Assembly: GCA_002438345.1 (NCBI GenBank)
Contig: DJUJ01000098.1
Coordinates: 99,186 to 104,254, forward strand
Length of the DNA: 5,069 nt
Source of the DNA: Paenibacillus sp. UBA6285
GTDB lineage: Bacteria > Bacillota > Bacilli > Paenibacillales > Paenibacillaceae
Direction: 5' to 3'
A program made the position numbers and the translations under genes. Under the pieces are notes generated by a model. That model ran no database searches and was not told where the DNA came from. It saw only the letters and a list, made by a program, of their open reading frames with translations. Each line of letters opens with the position of its first letter. Position 1 is the first letter of the stretch. This document shows, piece after piece, positions 1 through 5,069 of this stretch.

Positions 1-367
1 GCTGCACAAGCTCTTCAATCTCGTTCCATTTCGGTAAATACTGGACCATATCCGCTCCGATGATGAAATAAAGATCGAAATGCGGATACGCCTCTTGCAG
101 CCGCCTTATGGTCTCATACGTATAGGATACGCCACCTCTGACAACTTCCCAGTCTAATGTGCGAAAAGCTTCATGATTCTGTACCGCTTCCTGCACCATT
201 GCCAGCCGATCTGCTCCAGATACACCTGCCTCATGTTTATGAGGCGGTATATGTGAAGGCATAAACCATACTTCTTGAAGTCCATAAGTTTCTCTAGCTG
301 CTTCCGCTGCCATCATATGACCGATATGAAGAGGATCAAAGGTACCTCCCATAATTCCAACTTTCAA
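1..367 (-). CDS. nadD: nicotinate-nucleotide adenylyltransferase, 3' end cut off by window edge
   Basis: NadD transfers AMP from ATP to nicotinate mononucleotide, giving deamido-NAD, in the cytoplasmic pathway to NAD. The first 122 codons are visible. Residues 7-17 read GGTFDPLHIGH, the nucleotide-binding signature with the HxGH motif of the nucleotidyltransferase family. PPHK (41-44), SYTYETIRRL (81-90), IIGAD (102-106) and LPKW (111-114) follow at the places expected for bacterial NadD. The start is TTG at 367-365: the protein begins LKVGIMGGTFDP, the usual distance before the signature, and a strong AGGAGGT lies 8 bases upstream. It is the last visible gene of the yqeG operon, 34 bases after yhbY. 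The full protein is usually near 190-200 residues, so about a third is missing because of the window edge, not a mutation. In Bacillus subtilis yqeK and rsfS follow; here that is only an expectation. Confidence 0.96.
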   Translation of the reverse strand, partial: MKVGIMGGTFDPLHIGHMMAAEAARETYGLQEVWFMPSHIPPHKHEAGVSGADRLAMVQEAVQNHEAFRTLDWEVVRGGVSYTYETIRRLQEAYPHFDLYFIIGADMVQYLPKWNEIEELVQ

Positions 368-374
368 GAGGACG

Positions 375-382
375 ACCTCCTC
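375..382 (-). promoter_or_regulatory. ribosome binding site of nadD
   Basis: On the minus strand the sequence reads GAGGAGGT, an almost complete match to the anti-Shine-Dalgarno complement. About 8 bases separate its GGAGG core from the TTG at 367. It decides the TTG start, since no ATG or GTG in the frame is equally well placed before the GGTFDP motif. Confidence 0.85.
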
Positions 383-401
383 GGTAGTATGCTATCAGGT
401 A

Positions 402-695
402 TTAGCGTGGCAGCTCAATAGTTTTGTTATCACGTGATTCCTTGTACAGGACAATGGTCTTTCCGATCACTTGTACAAGCTCAGAACCTGATTGTTCAGC
501 CAGTGCAGCGCCGATTTCCTTGGGATTCTCAATATTGTTGCTCAGTATACTAATCTTCATAAGCTCACGCTTCTCAATAGCTTCCTCAATGTGGCGTACG
601 AGGTGTTCGTTAACTCCACCCTTGCCCACCTGAAAAATTGGATCGAGATGATGCGCCAATGAACGAAGATACCGTGTTTGTTTACCAGTTAACAT
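402..695 (-). CDS. yhbY: YhbY-family (CRS1-YhbY / CRM domain) ribosome-associated RNA-binding protein
   Basis: This is a 97-residue protein consisting of a single CRM (CRS1-YhbY) domain, the usual length for the bacterial stand-alone form, called YqeI in Bacillus subtilis. The family is known to bind RNA and to associate with precursors of the large ribosomal subunit; a role in assembly is family knowledge, not shown here. Visible hallmarks are the N-terminal LTGKQTRYLRSLAHHL helix, the basic-glycine loop VGKGGVNEHL (about 23-32), which matches the family's conserved GxxG-type loop, KRELMKI (42-48), and the closing QVIGKTIVLYKES strand-turn. It starts at ATG 695-693 with AAGGAG at 711-706, 10 bases upstream, and ends with TAA. 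It lies 57 bases after aroE and 34 bases before nadD, the same order as in B. subtilis. Confidence 0.95.
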   Translation of the reverse strand: MLTGKQTRYLRSLAHHLDPIFQVGKGGVNEHLVRHIEEAIEKRELMKISILSNNIENPKEIGAALAEQSGSELVQVIGKTIVLYKESRDNKTIELPR

Positions 696-752
696 AAATG
701 AATAACTCCTTAATTAACATATATTATTACCCTAAATTGATGAATCCATTGC
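696..752 (-). promoter_or_regulatory. aroE-yhbY gap with the yhbY ribosome binding site
   Basis: This 57-base AT-rich gap holds AAGGAG at 711-706, ten bases before the yhbY ATG. I see no hairpin followed by a T-run and no promoter with acceptably spaced boxes, so read-through from aroE is the simplest view. Confidence 0.6.
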
Positions 753-1628
753 TTACTCTTTTCCACCCAGACAATTGAGTATGGTCTTTCGCATGATTTC
801 CGTAGGAGCAGGTTGCCCCGTCCAATACTCCAGTGCATAGGCTCCCTGATAGACAAACATACCGAGGCCTCCATGAATCGTACAGCCCCGTTCAAGTCCT
901 TCTAACAATAGCCGCGTACGCAGCGGATTATAAATCAGATCACTTACGATCATTCCTGCACGAAGCAGTTCAGGGTCTATTGGTGTCTCATCCATATGAG
1001 GATACATCCCTACGGAGGTGGTATTGATCAGTACGTCTACACCACTTAGCATTTCCGCTACTTCGTTCATGCTAATCCCGATGACATTTCCTTTGCTCTG
1101 GCATTGTCTGGCCAAGTCCTGTGCTTTATCAGCACTACGATTAGCAATAATGATAGAAGAAGGCTTCTCTTGAAGCAGTGCGGCAACAATTCCTCTTGCT
1201 GCTCCACCAGCTCCAATCACCATAATCTTTACGCCTGACAAATCGGAAATGGCTTCCGCCTTAAGCGAACGCACATAACCGATTCCATCCGTATTATATC
1301 CGGTGAGTATCCCGTTATCATTAACAATCGTATTGACTGCGCCAACGGCTACCGCACTTTCATCTAATAGATCCACATGAGCCATCACCGCAACCTTATG
1401 CGGAATCGTCACATTTACCCCACGAAACCCAAGCGTGCGAATCGCTTGCACCGCAGCCTCCAGATTCTCCGGGAGGATATGAAGCGGTACGTAAGCTCCC
1501 GGAATTCCCAGCGCTTGCAGTGCTGCTTCATGCATAATTGGAGATTTGGATTGTATAATAGGATCTCCCATTACGCCCAGTAGAATATTTCCGGTATTGT
1601 AGCCCTCGGTTGCAGTTTTCAAAGACAC
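753..1628 (-). CDS. aroE: shikimate dehydrogenase (NADP+)
   Basis: AroE reversibly reduces 3-dehydroshikimate to shikimate with NADPH, the fourth step of the cytoplasmic route to chorismate and aromatic amino acids (the gene is called aroD in Bacillus subtilis). At 291 residues it has the normal length. The N-terminal substrate domain shows SKSP (27-30) for shikimate binding, NVTIPHK (72-78) with the catalytic Lys78, and YNTDG (111-115) with the catalytic Asp114. The Rossmann half shows GAGGAARG (139-146) and NRS (163-165), as expected for NADP binding, then NTTSVGM (202-208) and the C-terminal GGLGMFVYQGA (253-263). All key residues are present. It starts at GTG 1628-1626, with GGGGAGG 8 bases upstream, and ends with TAA. 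The gap after yqeH is only 16 bases and its ribosome binding site nearly touches the yqeH stop, so co-transcription is very likely. Confidence 0.97.
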   Translation of the reverse strand: MSLKTATEGYNTGNILLGVMGDPIIQSKSPIMHEAALQALGIPGAYVPLHILPENLEAAVQAIRTLGFRGVNVTIPHKVAVMAHVDLLDESAVAVGAVNTIVNDNGILTGYNTDGIGYVRSLKAEAISDLSGVKIMVIGAGGAARGIVAALLQEKPSSIIIANRSADKAQDLARQCQSKGNVIGISMNEVAEMLSGVDVLINTTSVGMYPHMDETPIDPELLRAGMIVSDLIYNPLRTRLLLEGLERGCTIHGGLGMFVYQGAYALEYWTGQPAPTEIMRKTILNCLGGKE

Positions 1629-1636
1629 TGTATTAG

Positions 1637-1643
1637 CCTCCCC
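1637..1643 (-). promoter_or_regulatory. ribosome binding site of aroE
   Basis: The minus strand reads GGGGAGG, 8 bases before the GTG at 1628. It starts one base after the yqeH stop codon and supports the GTG as the true start. Confidence 0.8.
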
Positions 1644-1644
1644 G

Positions 1645-2772
1645 TTAGATCATCGAAGGGCGGGTAAGCACCTTCACACCACGCGGAACGTGGATAGCCA
1701 CGACTGCGCCTTCCGTCCCATTGACCTTGATCCAGCCCAAACCTGAAATATAAAGATCGCTCTGACTGCCTCGGTTAATCCGGAACTCATGTCGTTGCCA
1801 TGATGGCAACTTGTCCATCCGGTCACTTCCGGGAGGAGACAACATCTCACCACGATGGTCCGCATAGAGGGAATCTGCGCGTTCCAGCTTTGTGCGATGG
1901 ATCTTTAAAGTACCACTAATAAAGCAAGTGAACGATTGGTGTGGACCTTGCACAAAATCAAAACGTCCCAGTCCACCGAAGAAAAGAGTTTGTCCTTCGT
2001 TCAATTGATACACTGCAGGCTTTAACGGATTAGCAGGCATAACCGCATCCAAATCTTGACGCTCAACTAGTTCACTATAACGCCATGGATACACGATCCC
2101 TGGCGTATCAATAATAAAGTTTCCATCATCCAACGGGATTTTGACAGTATCAAGTGTTGTGCCAGGATAACGCGAAGTGGTTAACTCCTGCTCCAGATCG
2201 CTATAGTCTGAAATCAGTCGATTAATCAGTGTGGATTTACCCACATTCGTAGCGCCAACTACATAAACGTCACGTTGACCTCGGAGTTCTGTTACTGCTT
2301 CCAGCAAACGGTCAAACCCTTGATTACGTTTTGCACTACAGAGGACAATTTCAGCCGTCCGCAGTCCTTCCTCTTTACAGCGTTGCTGCATCCAGTTACG
2401 CAATTTATTCCAGTTTGTAACCTTAGGTAGCAAATCACATTTATTCACTGCAAGAATAACTGGGTTATTGCCGACAAACCGCTGCAGTCCGGAAATCAAA
2501 CTGCCTTCGAAATCGAAAATGTCAACAATATGAATAACCAGTGCATTCTTCTCCCCTACTCCACTCAGCAAGCGAAGAAATTCATCCTGATTCACAGAAA
2601 CGGATGAAGCCTCGTTATAATTCTTAATCCGGAAACAGCGCTGGCAAATCACAGGGTCCCGATCTAGTGCGACTTCCGGAAGGTATCCTGGTTGATCCTT
2701 ATGCTCCATCTGAAGCTTGATACCACAACCGCTACACTTCTCAGGACGTTGTGTTTCACTTTGTTCGTTCAT
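1645..2772 (-). CDS. yqeH: YqeH, circularly permuted GTPase of 30S ribosome assembly
   Basis: This 375-residue GTPase belongs to the YqeH family, which is known to act in small-subunit ribosome maturation in the cytoplasm. An N-terminal treble-clef-like zinc finger is visible as CSGC (13-16) and CQRC (43-46). The GTPase motifs appear in permuted order: G4 NKCD (110-113), G5 SAK (146-148), then the G1 P-loop GATNVGKST (173-181), G2 in PGTT (203-206) and G3 DTPG (222-225). This order, with G4/G5 before G1, defines the circularly permuted class. A C-terminal region of about 140 residues, typical of the family and thought to bind RNA, follows. It starts at ATG 2772-2770, only 2 bases after the yqeG stop, with a GAGGAGG site inside the last codons of yqeG; this suggests translational coupling. 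It ends with TAA 16 bases before aroE. Confidence 0.97.
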   Translation of the reverse strand: MNEQSETQRPEKCSGCGIKLQMEHKDQPGYLPEVALDRDPVICQRCFRIKNYNEASSVSVNQDEFLRLLSGVGEKNALVIHIVDIFDFEGSLISGLQRFVGNNPVILAVNKCDLLPKVTNWNKLRNWMQQRCKEEGLRTAEIVLCSAKRNQGFDRLLEAVTELRGQRDVYVVGATNVGKSTLINRLISDYSDLEQELTTSRYPGTTLDTVKIPLDDGNFIIDTPGIVYPWRYSELVERQDLDAVMPANPLKPAVYQLNEGQTLFFGGLGRFDFVQGPHQSFTCFISGTLKIHRTKLERADSLYADHRGEMLSPPGSDRMDKLPSWQRHEFRINRGSQSDLYISGLGWIKVNGTEGAVVAIHVPRGVKVLTRPSMI

Positions 2773-2774
2773 TA

Positions 2775-3296
2775 CTATTTATCCTCCTCGTGCCACAATC
2801 CTTTTTTACGAAGCCGTGTCAGAGCAACTCGCTCTACCCGGCGATTAAATCTTGTGCCGAACCCTTCATCCTTAACGGAGATTGGCAACACCAATACGGT
2901 ATACAGGCCAAGCCGATTGCCGCCGTATACATCTGTAAGCATTTGGTCTCCCACCACAATCGTTTGCTCCGGTGGCAACTCCATCTGCTTCATCGCTTTG
3001 AGAAAAGGAGCATTGCTCGGTTTACGAGCCTGATGCACAAATTCAATATTAAGCGGTGAAGCAAAGCGTGACACCCGTTCCATGTTATTGTTAGATACGA
3101 TGATGAGCTTAAAGCCCACTTCCTTCACCTTCTCGAACCATAACAACAGCTCCGGAGTAGCCACAGGCGCTTTGGCACCGACCAGTGTGTTATCCAGATC
3201 CGTAATGATTCCACGGTATCCCTGTCGATACAGCTCTTCCAGAGAAATATCGAATACCGTATTCACCCGGAGTTTGGGAACTAACATTTCAAACAA
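2775..3296 (-). CDS. yqeG: YqeG-family HAD-superfamily (subfamily IIIA) phosphatase
   Basis: The gene encodes a 173-residue HAD-type hydrolase, close to the length of Bacillus subtilis YqeG. HAD motif I is DLDNT (33-37, nucleophile Asp33 and acid/base Asp35), motif II is the Ser of VSNNN (68), the motif III lysine is in ARKP (Lys92), and motif IV is GDQMLTD (116-122). All catalytic positions are present, so phosphatase activity is likely; the natural substrate is not known to me. I chose TTG 3296-3294 as start. It has GAGGTGA at 3308-3302 in front, and it gives the family-like N-terminus LFEMLVPKLRVNTVFDI. A longer frame opens at a TTG at 3320, but that codon lies at or before the predicted transcription start and has no good ribosome binding site. 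It ends with TAG, 2 bases before the yqeH ATG, and is the first gene of the operon. Confidence 0.93.
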   Translation of the reverse strand: MFEMLVPKLRVNTVFDISLEELYRQGYRGIITDLDNTLVGAKAPVATPELLLWFEKVKEVGFKLIIVSNNNMERVSRFASPLNIEFVHQARKPSNAPFLKAMKQMELPPEQTIVVGDQMLTDVYGGNRLGLYTVLVLPISVKDEGFGTRFNRRVERVALTRLRKKGLWHEEDK

Positions 3297-3301
3297 TACG
3301 T

Positions 3302-3308
3302 TCACCTC
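3302..3308 (-). promoter_or_regulatory. ribosome binding site deciding the yqeG start
   Basis: The minus strand reads GAGGTGA, complementary to the 16S rRNA tail. Its GAGG core ends 8 bases before the TTG at 3296. The alternative upstream TTG at 3320 has only a GGAG about 14 bases ahead of it, which itself lies inside the promoter. Confidence 0.7.
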
Positions 3309-3323
3309 GATTTCATACAAAAA

Positions 3324-3351
3324 ACTATAACATACTCCATGCGCTACGCAA
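3324..3351 (-). promoter_or_regulatory. candidate sigma-A promoter with extended -10 for the yqeG-nadD operon
   Basis: On the minus strand a -10 box TATAGT (3329-3324, five of six consensus bases) is preceded by TG and one spacer base (3332-3330), an extended -10 element. A weaker -35 box TTGCGT (3351-3346, matching at TTG) lies 16 bases upstream. Transcription would begin near 3318-3316, leaving a leader of about 20 bases that holds only the yqeG ribosome binding site. It sits in the sole sizeable gap before the operon. This is a reading by eye with no experimental support. Confidence 0.6.
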
Positions 3352-3384
3352 ATAAATCTATAGCAATGATTTACTGCAAAAACG

Positions 3385-4821
3385 CTATTTCTTGGATCTT
3401 ATCGTTCTCCGCAGCCGCAAAGCTTCAGTATACACGCTCTGCCAGTCTTTGTCTTCAATAACATCAGGGCTATACTTCGCCTGTTCAAACATCGTCAGCA
3501 GTGAAGAAAGATGATTGGCCACAGCAGGTCGTTCCTGGTTCCAGCGAGCTACAGCTTCACGCAGTGTTTCATGCTCTTCTTTCATCATTCCCTTACGTTG
3601 TAAATATCTTACCCAACGCTCAGTTTCCGCCACAACTTTCTGATCAGGCGATAAAGGACGACCCATCCGCATCTGTTGAACCAAGAAGCGAAGTTTAAAG
3701 CGTATATGCCAAATTTTAAAAATCGTCCAGGACAGCAGCACAACCACAGCCGCCAAAACTACCCATACACCCACATGTAAGCCTTGATCTTCTTGTGCGT
3801 TATTTGCAGTTGTTGGTTCAGGTTCAGGTTCAGTTTCTTCAACCTCGTCTTTAGGCTCTGTCTCAGGAAATTGCTCATTCTGAGTCAAGAGAGGAACATT
3901 AAACCCCGGTGTAGCTTCAACCGGAATCCAACCATATTCACCAAAATAGACCTCGGCCCAAGAATGGGCATCTGCATTGGTGATCGTGTAGTTATTATTC
4001 GCCGTACCCGCCTGCTGTTGCGCCGGATTCATTGGCATTTCTGGCTGTTCCCCAGGTGCGTACCCCTTAACCCATCTTGCAGGAATGTTAAGAGAACGTG
4101 CCATAGTAACTAGTGCCGTAGAATAATAATCACAGTATCCTTCCTTCAGCTCAAACAAAAATCCATCTACAAAATCCTTACTTGAAACGCGTGATATATC
4201 CGGCTTGTTGGTGTATGGAAAGGTTTGTTGTAAGTATTGTTGCAAAAGCGCTGTTTTTTCATACGGTGTTGTTCCTTGTGCTGTAATTTCCTCGGCCAGA
4301 TCTTTAACCCTTTGAGGAAAATCATCAGGTAACTGAAGGAAGATTTCCTCCAGATCATTACCTTTGTATAGCTCCTCATAGGTCTTCGCTGTCAATTCCT
4401 GAACAGGAATGACAGGAACTTCAGAAGTCAGCTCGAAGCTCGAAGGATAATCGCGGTTCTTTCTATCCATATCCCATAGAAGCTCACTATCACGATTTCT
4501 CCAGAAAAGACCATTCCCGGCTTCTTCCCCATTTAATGAATCCACCGAAGTAACTGAATAAGCACCGAACAACACAGGAAACTCATTATTGTTAAGCACT
4601 TTAACCGTCTGTTTCAACGTGCGGGTCGTCACCTTAGAAGCCACACTTTGTTCTAAAATTCTCCCCGTTTCCACCTCTTCTATAGGTCCCCGCTTCAATC
4701 GATCCTTATCCGACCATCCACTTCCGGAGTAGAGTCTGCGTGTTTCTCCTCGCATATAAGTACGTAAATCCGAAACCACTGTCATCACCGGGGTATAATC
4801 GAAGTTAAAGCCCCCGCCCAA
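3385..4821 (-). CDS. possible separate product of the downstream part: catalytic and C-terminal portion of the transglutaminase
   Basis: If the TAG is real, an automatic caller would start this 478-residue part at the TTG at 4821. I doubt that it is a genuine start. No Shine-Dalgarno sequence precedes it, the two ATGs just upstream (4832 and 4829) are in another frame, and seven sense codons in this frame precede it after the TAG. The product would keep the Cys-His-Glu core and the C-terminal helix but lack the N-terminal membrane region that sets its topology. This entry covers the same bases as the pseudogene entry. Confidence 0.3.
   Translation of the reverse strand: MGGGFNFDYTPVMTVVSDLRTYMRGETRRLYSGSGWSDKDRLKRGPIEEVETGRILEQSVASKVTTRTLKQTVKVLNNNEFPVLFGAYSVTSVDSLNGEEAGNGLFWRNRDSELLWDMDRKNRDYPSSFELTSEVPVIPVQELTAKTYEELYKGNDLEEIFLQLPDDFPQRVKDLAEEITAQGTTPYEKTALLQQYLQQTFPYTNKPDISRVSSKDFVDGFLFELKEGYCDYYSTALVTMARSLNIPARWVKGYAPGEQPEMPMNPAQQQAGTANNNYTITNADAHSWAEVYFGEYGWIPVEATPGFNVPLLTQNEQFPETEPKDEVEETEPEPEPTTANNAQEDQGLHVGVWVVLAAVVVLLSWTIFKIWHIRFKLRFLVQQMRMGRPLSPDQKVVAETERWVRYLQRKGMMKEEHETLREAVARWNQERPAVANHLSSLLTMFEQAKYSPDVIEDKDWQSVYTEALRLRRTIRSKK
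3815..3832. repeat. three tandem GGTTCA hexamers inside the transglutaminase gene
   Basis: Three exact copies of GGTTCA lie head to tail on the plus strand. On the coding strand they encode alternating Glu and Pro within the acidic stretch EETEPEPEPT (about residues 328-337 counted from 4821). That stretch links the transglutaminase core to the C-terminal membrane helix. Such in-frame hexamers can change in number by slippage, changing linker length without breaking the frame. Confidence 0.7.
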
Positions 4822-4839
4822 ATTGTCATCATTCAGACT

Positions 4840-4842
4840 CTA
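4840..4842 (-). other. in-frame amber codon interrupting the transglutaminase gene
   Basis: The codons around it read TCT GGC TAG AGT CTG AAT, encoding SSG-stop-SLNDDNLGGG. The frame is unchanged on both sides, so this is a base substitution or a base-call error and not an indel. TAG also serves as the ordinary stop of yqeG and of this gene itself, so a reassigned amber codon is unlikely. Change at one base to TCG would restore a serine in this serine-rich linker. Confidence 0.85.
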
Positions 4843-5069
4843 GCCAGACGAAGTATTGTTAGCAGAGGAGCTTGAGCCCGTACTAGATTTCGTTGATCCA
4901 GTTGTGCTCTTACCAGAAGACTTTCCAATTCCATTCCATTCTTGCCACGCCGTATAAGGATCCGTCAGAGTAGGTCTTACATCCGGCATATTCACTCCGA
5001 TTAGGATAACCAGAGAGAAGACGATGGCGATATTCATAACTATTTTCGAGGGATATTCCAGCAAATGAA
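4840..5069 (-). CDS. N-terminal piece of the split transglutaminase gene, open to the window edge
   Basis: The frame is open from the edge (codons before the TTG at 5064 are also sense), so the start lies outside the window. Counting from 5064, residues 8-26 are a hydrophobic membrane segment (IVMNIAIVFSLVILIGVNM). Next is PDVRPTLTDPYTAWQEWNGIG, then about 27 residues made almost only of Ser, Thr, Gly, Lys and Asn (about 48-74), a flexible low-complexity linker. The piece ends at the TAG in that linker. On its own it would be a membrane stub without the catalytic domain. It is best read as part of the same gene as 3385-4839. Confidence 0.6.
   Translation of the reverse strand, partial: HLLEYPSKIVMNIAIVFSLVILIGVNMPDVRPTLTDPYTAWQEWNGIGKSSGKSTTGSTKSSTGSSSSANNTSSG

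Larger units (their letters stand above)
3385..5069 (-). pseudogene. membrane-anchored transglutaminase-like protein (TgpA/YebA type), frame broken by one in-frame TAG; 5' end outside window
   Basis: One reading frame runs from the right edge to a TAG at 3387-3385, apart from a single TAG at 4842-4840. Reading through it, the order is a membrane helix near the edge, a Ser/Thr/Gly-rich linker, an extracytoplasmic region with a transglutaminase core, an acidic Pro/Glu linker, a second membrane helix and a cytoplasmic tail. Counting from the TTG at 4821 as residue 1, the core has GYCDYY with Cys230, AHSWAEVYF with His286 and WIPVEATPGF with Glu302 in the third catalytic position. The helix is at about 350-369, and the tail (391-450) resembles DUF4129. 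This is the family architecture of bacterial TgpA and Bacillus YebA, whose several N-terminal helices would lie beyond the edge. The family is thought to act at the cell surface as a cysteine protease or transglutaminase; the substrate is unknown. Apart from the TAG the frame is intact, so a sequencing error or recent mutation is likely. Confidence 0.8.

Noticed and set aside
711..752. AT-rich TAATAATAT before yhbY, considered as an internal promoter -10
   Set aside because: No -35-like hexamer lies 16-18 bases upstream and there is no extended -10 TG. A ribosome binding site explains the only clear signal.
710..895. Minus-strand 61-codon frame overlapping the end of aroE
   Set aside because: It covers the conserved GGLGMFVYQGA end of AroE in a different frame, so it is a shadow frame.
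2692..3059. Plus-strand open frames of 113 and 102 codons opposite the yqeH-yqeG junction
   Set aside because: They lie antisense to two well-supported genes, have no recognisable domain and compositions typical of shadow frames.
3363..3377. Short hairpin (GCAAT/ATTGC type with a G-T pair) just after the transglutaminase stop, considered as a terminator
   Set aside because: The stem is only five pairs with a wobble, and no T-run follows on the minus strand. I cannot support a rho-independent terminator here.
3784..4113. Plus-strand open frame of 109 codons opposite the transglutaminase core
   Set aside because: The opposite strand encodes the catalytic His and Glu segments. The predicted peptide is Cys/Arg/Ile-rich with no family resemblance.
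4167..4379. Minus-strand 70-codon frame overlapping the transglutaminase gene in another frame
   Set aside because: It overlaps the real coding frame, which shows clear protein motifs there; there is no ribosome binding site or known domain.
4840..4842. Reassigned amber codon, for example pyrrolysine
   Set aside because: TAG ends yqeG and the transglutaminase gene normally in this window, and the position falls in a low-complexity linker with no catalytic role.

Overview
The window looks like a chromosomal core segment from a Gram-positive bacterium of the order Bacillales, most likely Paenibacillus or a close relative. This rests on the gene order yqeG-yqeH-aroE-yhbY(yqeI)-nadD, which is the order known from Bacillus subtilis, on the strong AGGAGG-type ribosome binding sites, on the frequent TTG/GTG starts, and on the style of the proteins. 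The genus is an inference. All genes lie on the minus strand, so they read from right to left.

Layout in the direction of transcription. At 5069-3385 is a membrane-anchored transglutaminase-like protease gene that enters the window from the right. Its reading frame is interrupted once by an in-frame TAG at 4842-4840, with coherent coding in the same frame on both sides. A short gap (3384-3297) follows, with a good candidate extended -10 promoter. Then comes a tightly packed operon: yqeG (HAD-type phosphatase, 3296-2775), yqeH (circularly permuted ribosome-assembly GTPase, 2772-1645), aroE (shikimate dehydrogenase, 1628-753), yhbY (CRS1-YhbY RNA-binding protein, 695-402) and nadD (nicotinate-nucleotide adenylyltransferase, 367 to the left edge, 3' end missing).

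The operon mixes ribosome assembly (yqeH, yhbY, possibly yqeG) with two metabolic steps: shikimate to aromatic amino acids, and NAD synthesis. Gaps between its genes are 2 to 57 bases, and each gene has its own ribosome binding site, so one transcript from the promoter near 3324-3351 could serve them all. The transglutaminase gene upstream appears to be a separate unit.

I see no mobile element, CRISPR array, RNA gene or new defence-like system. The points worth a second look are the in-frame amber codon in the transglutaminase gene and the promoter and start-codon arrangement of yqeG. No gene-free stretch exceeds 90 bases.
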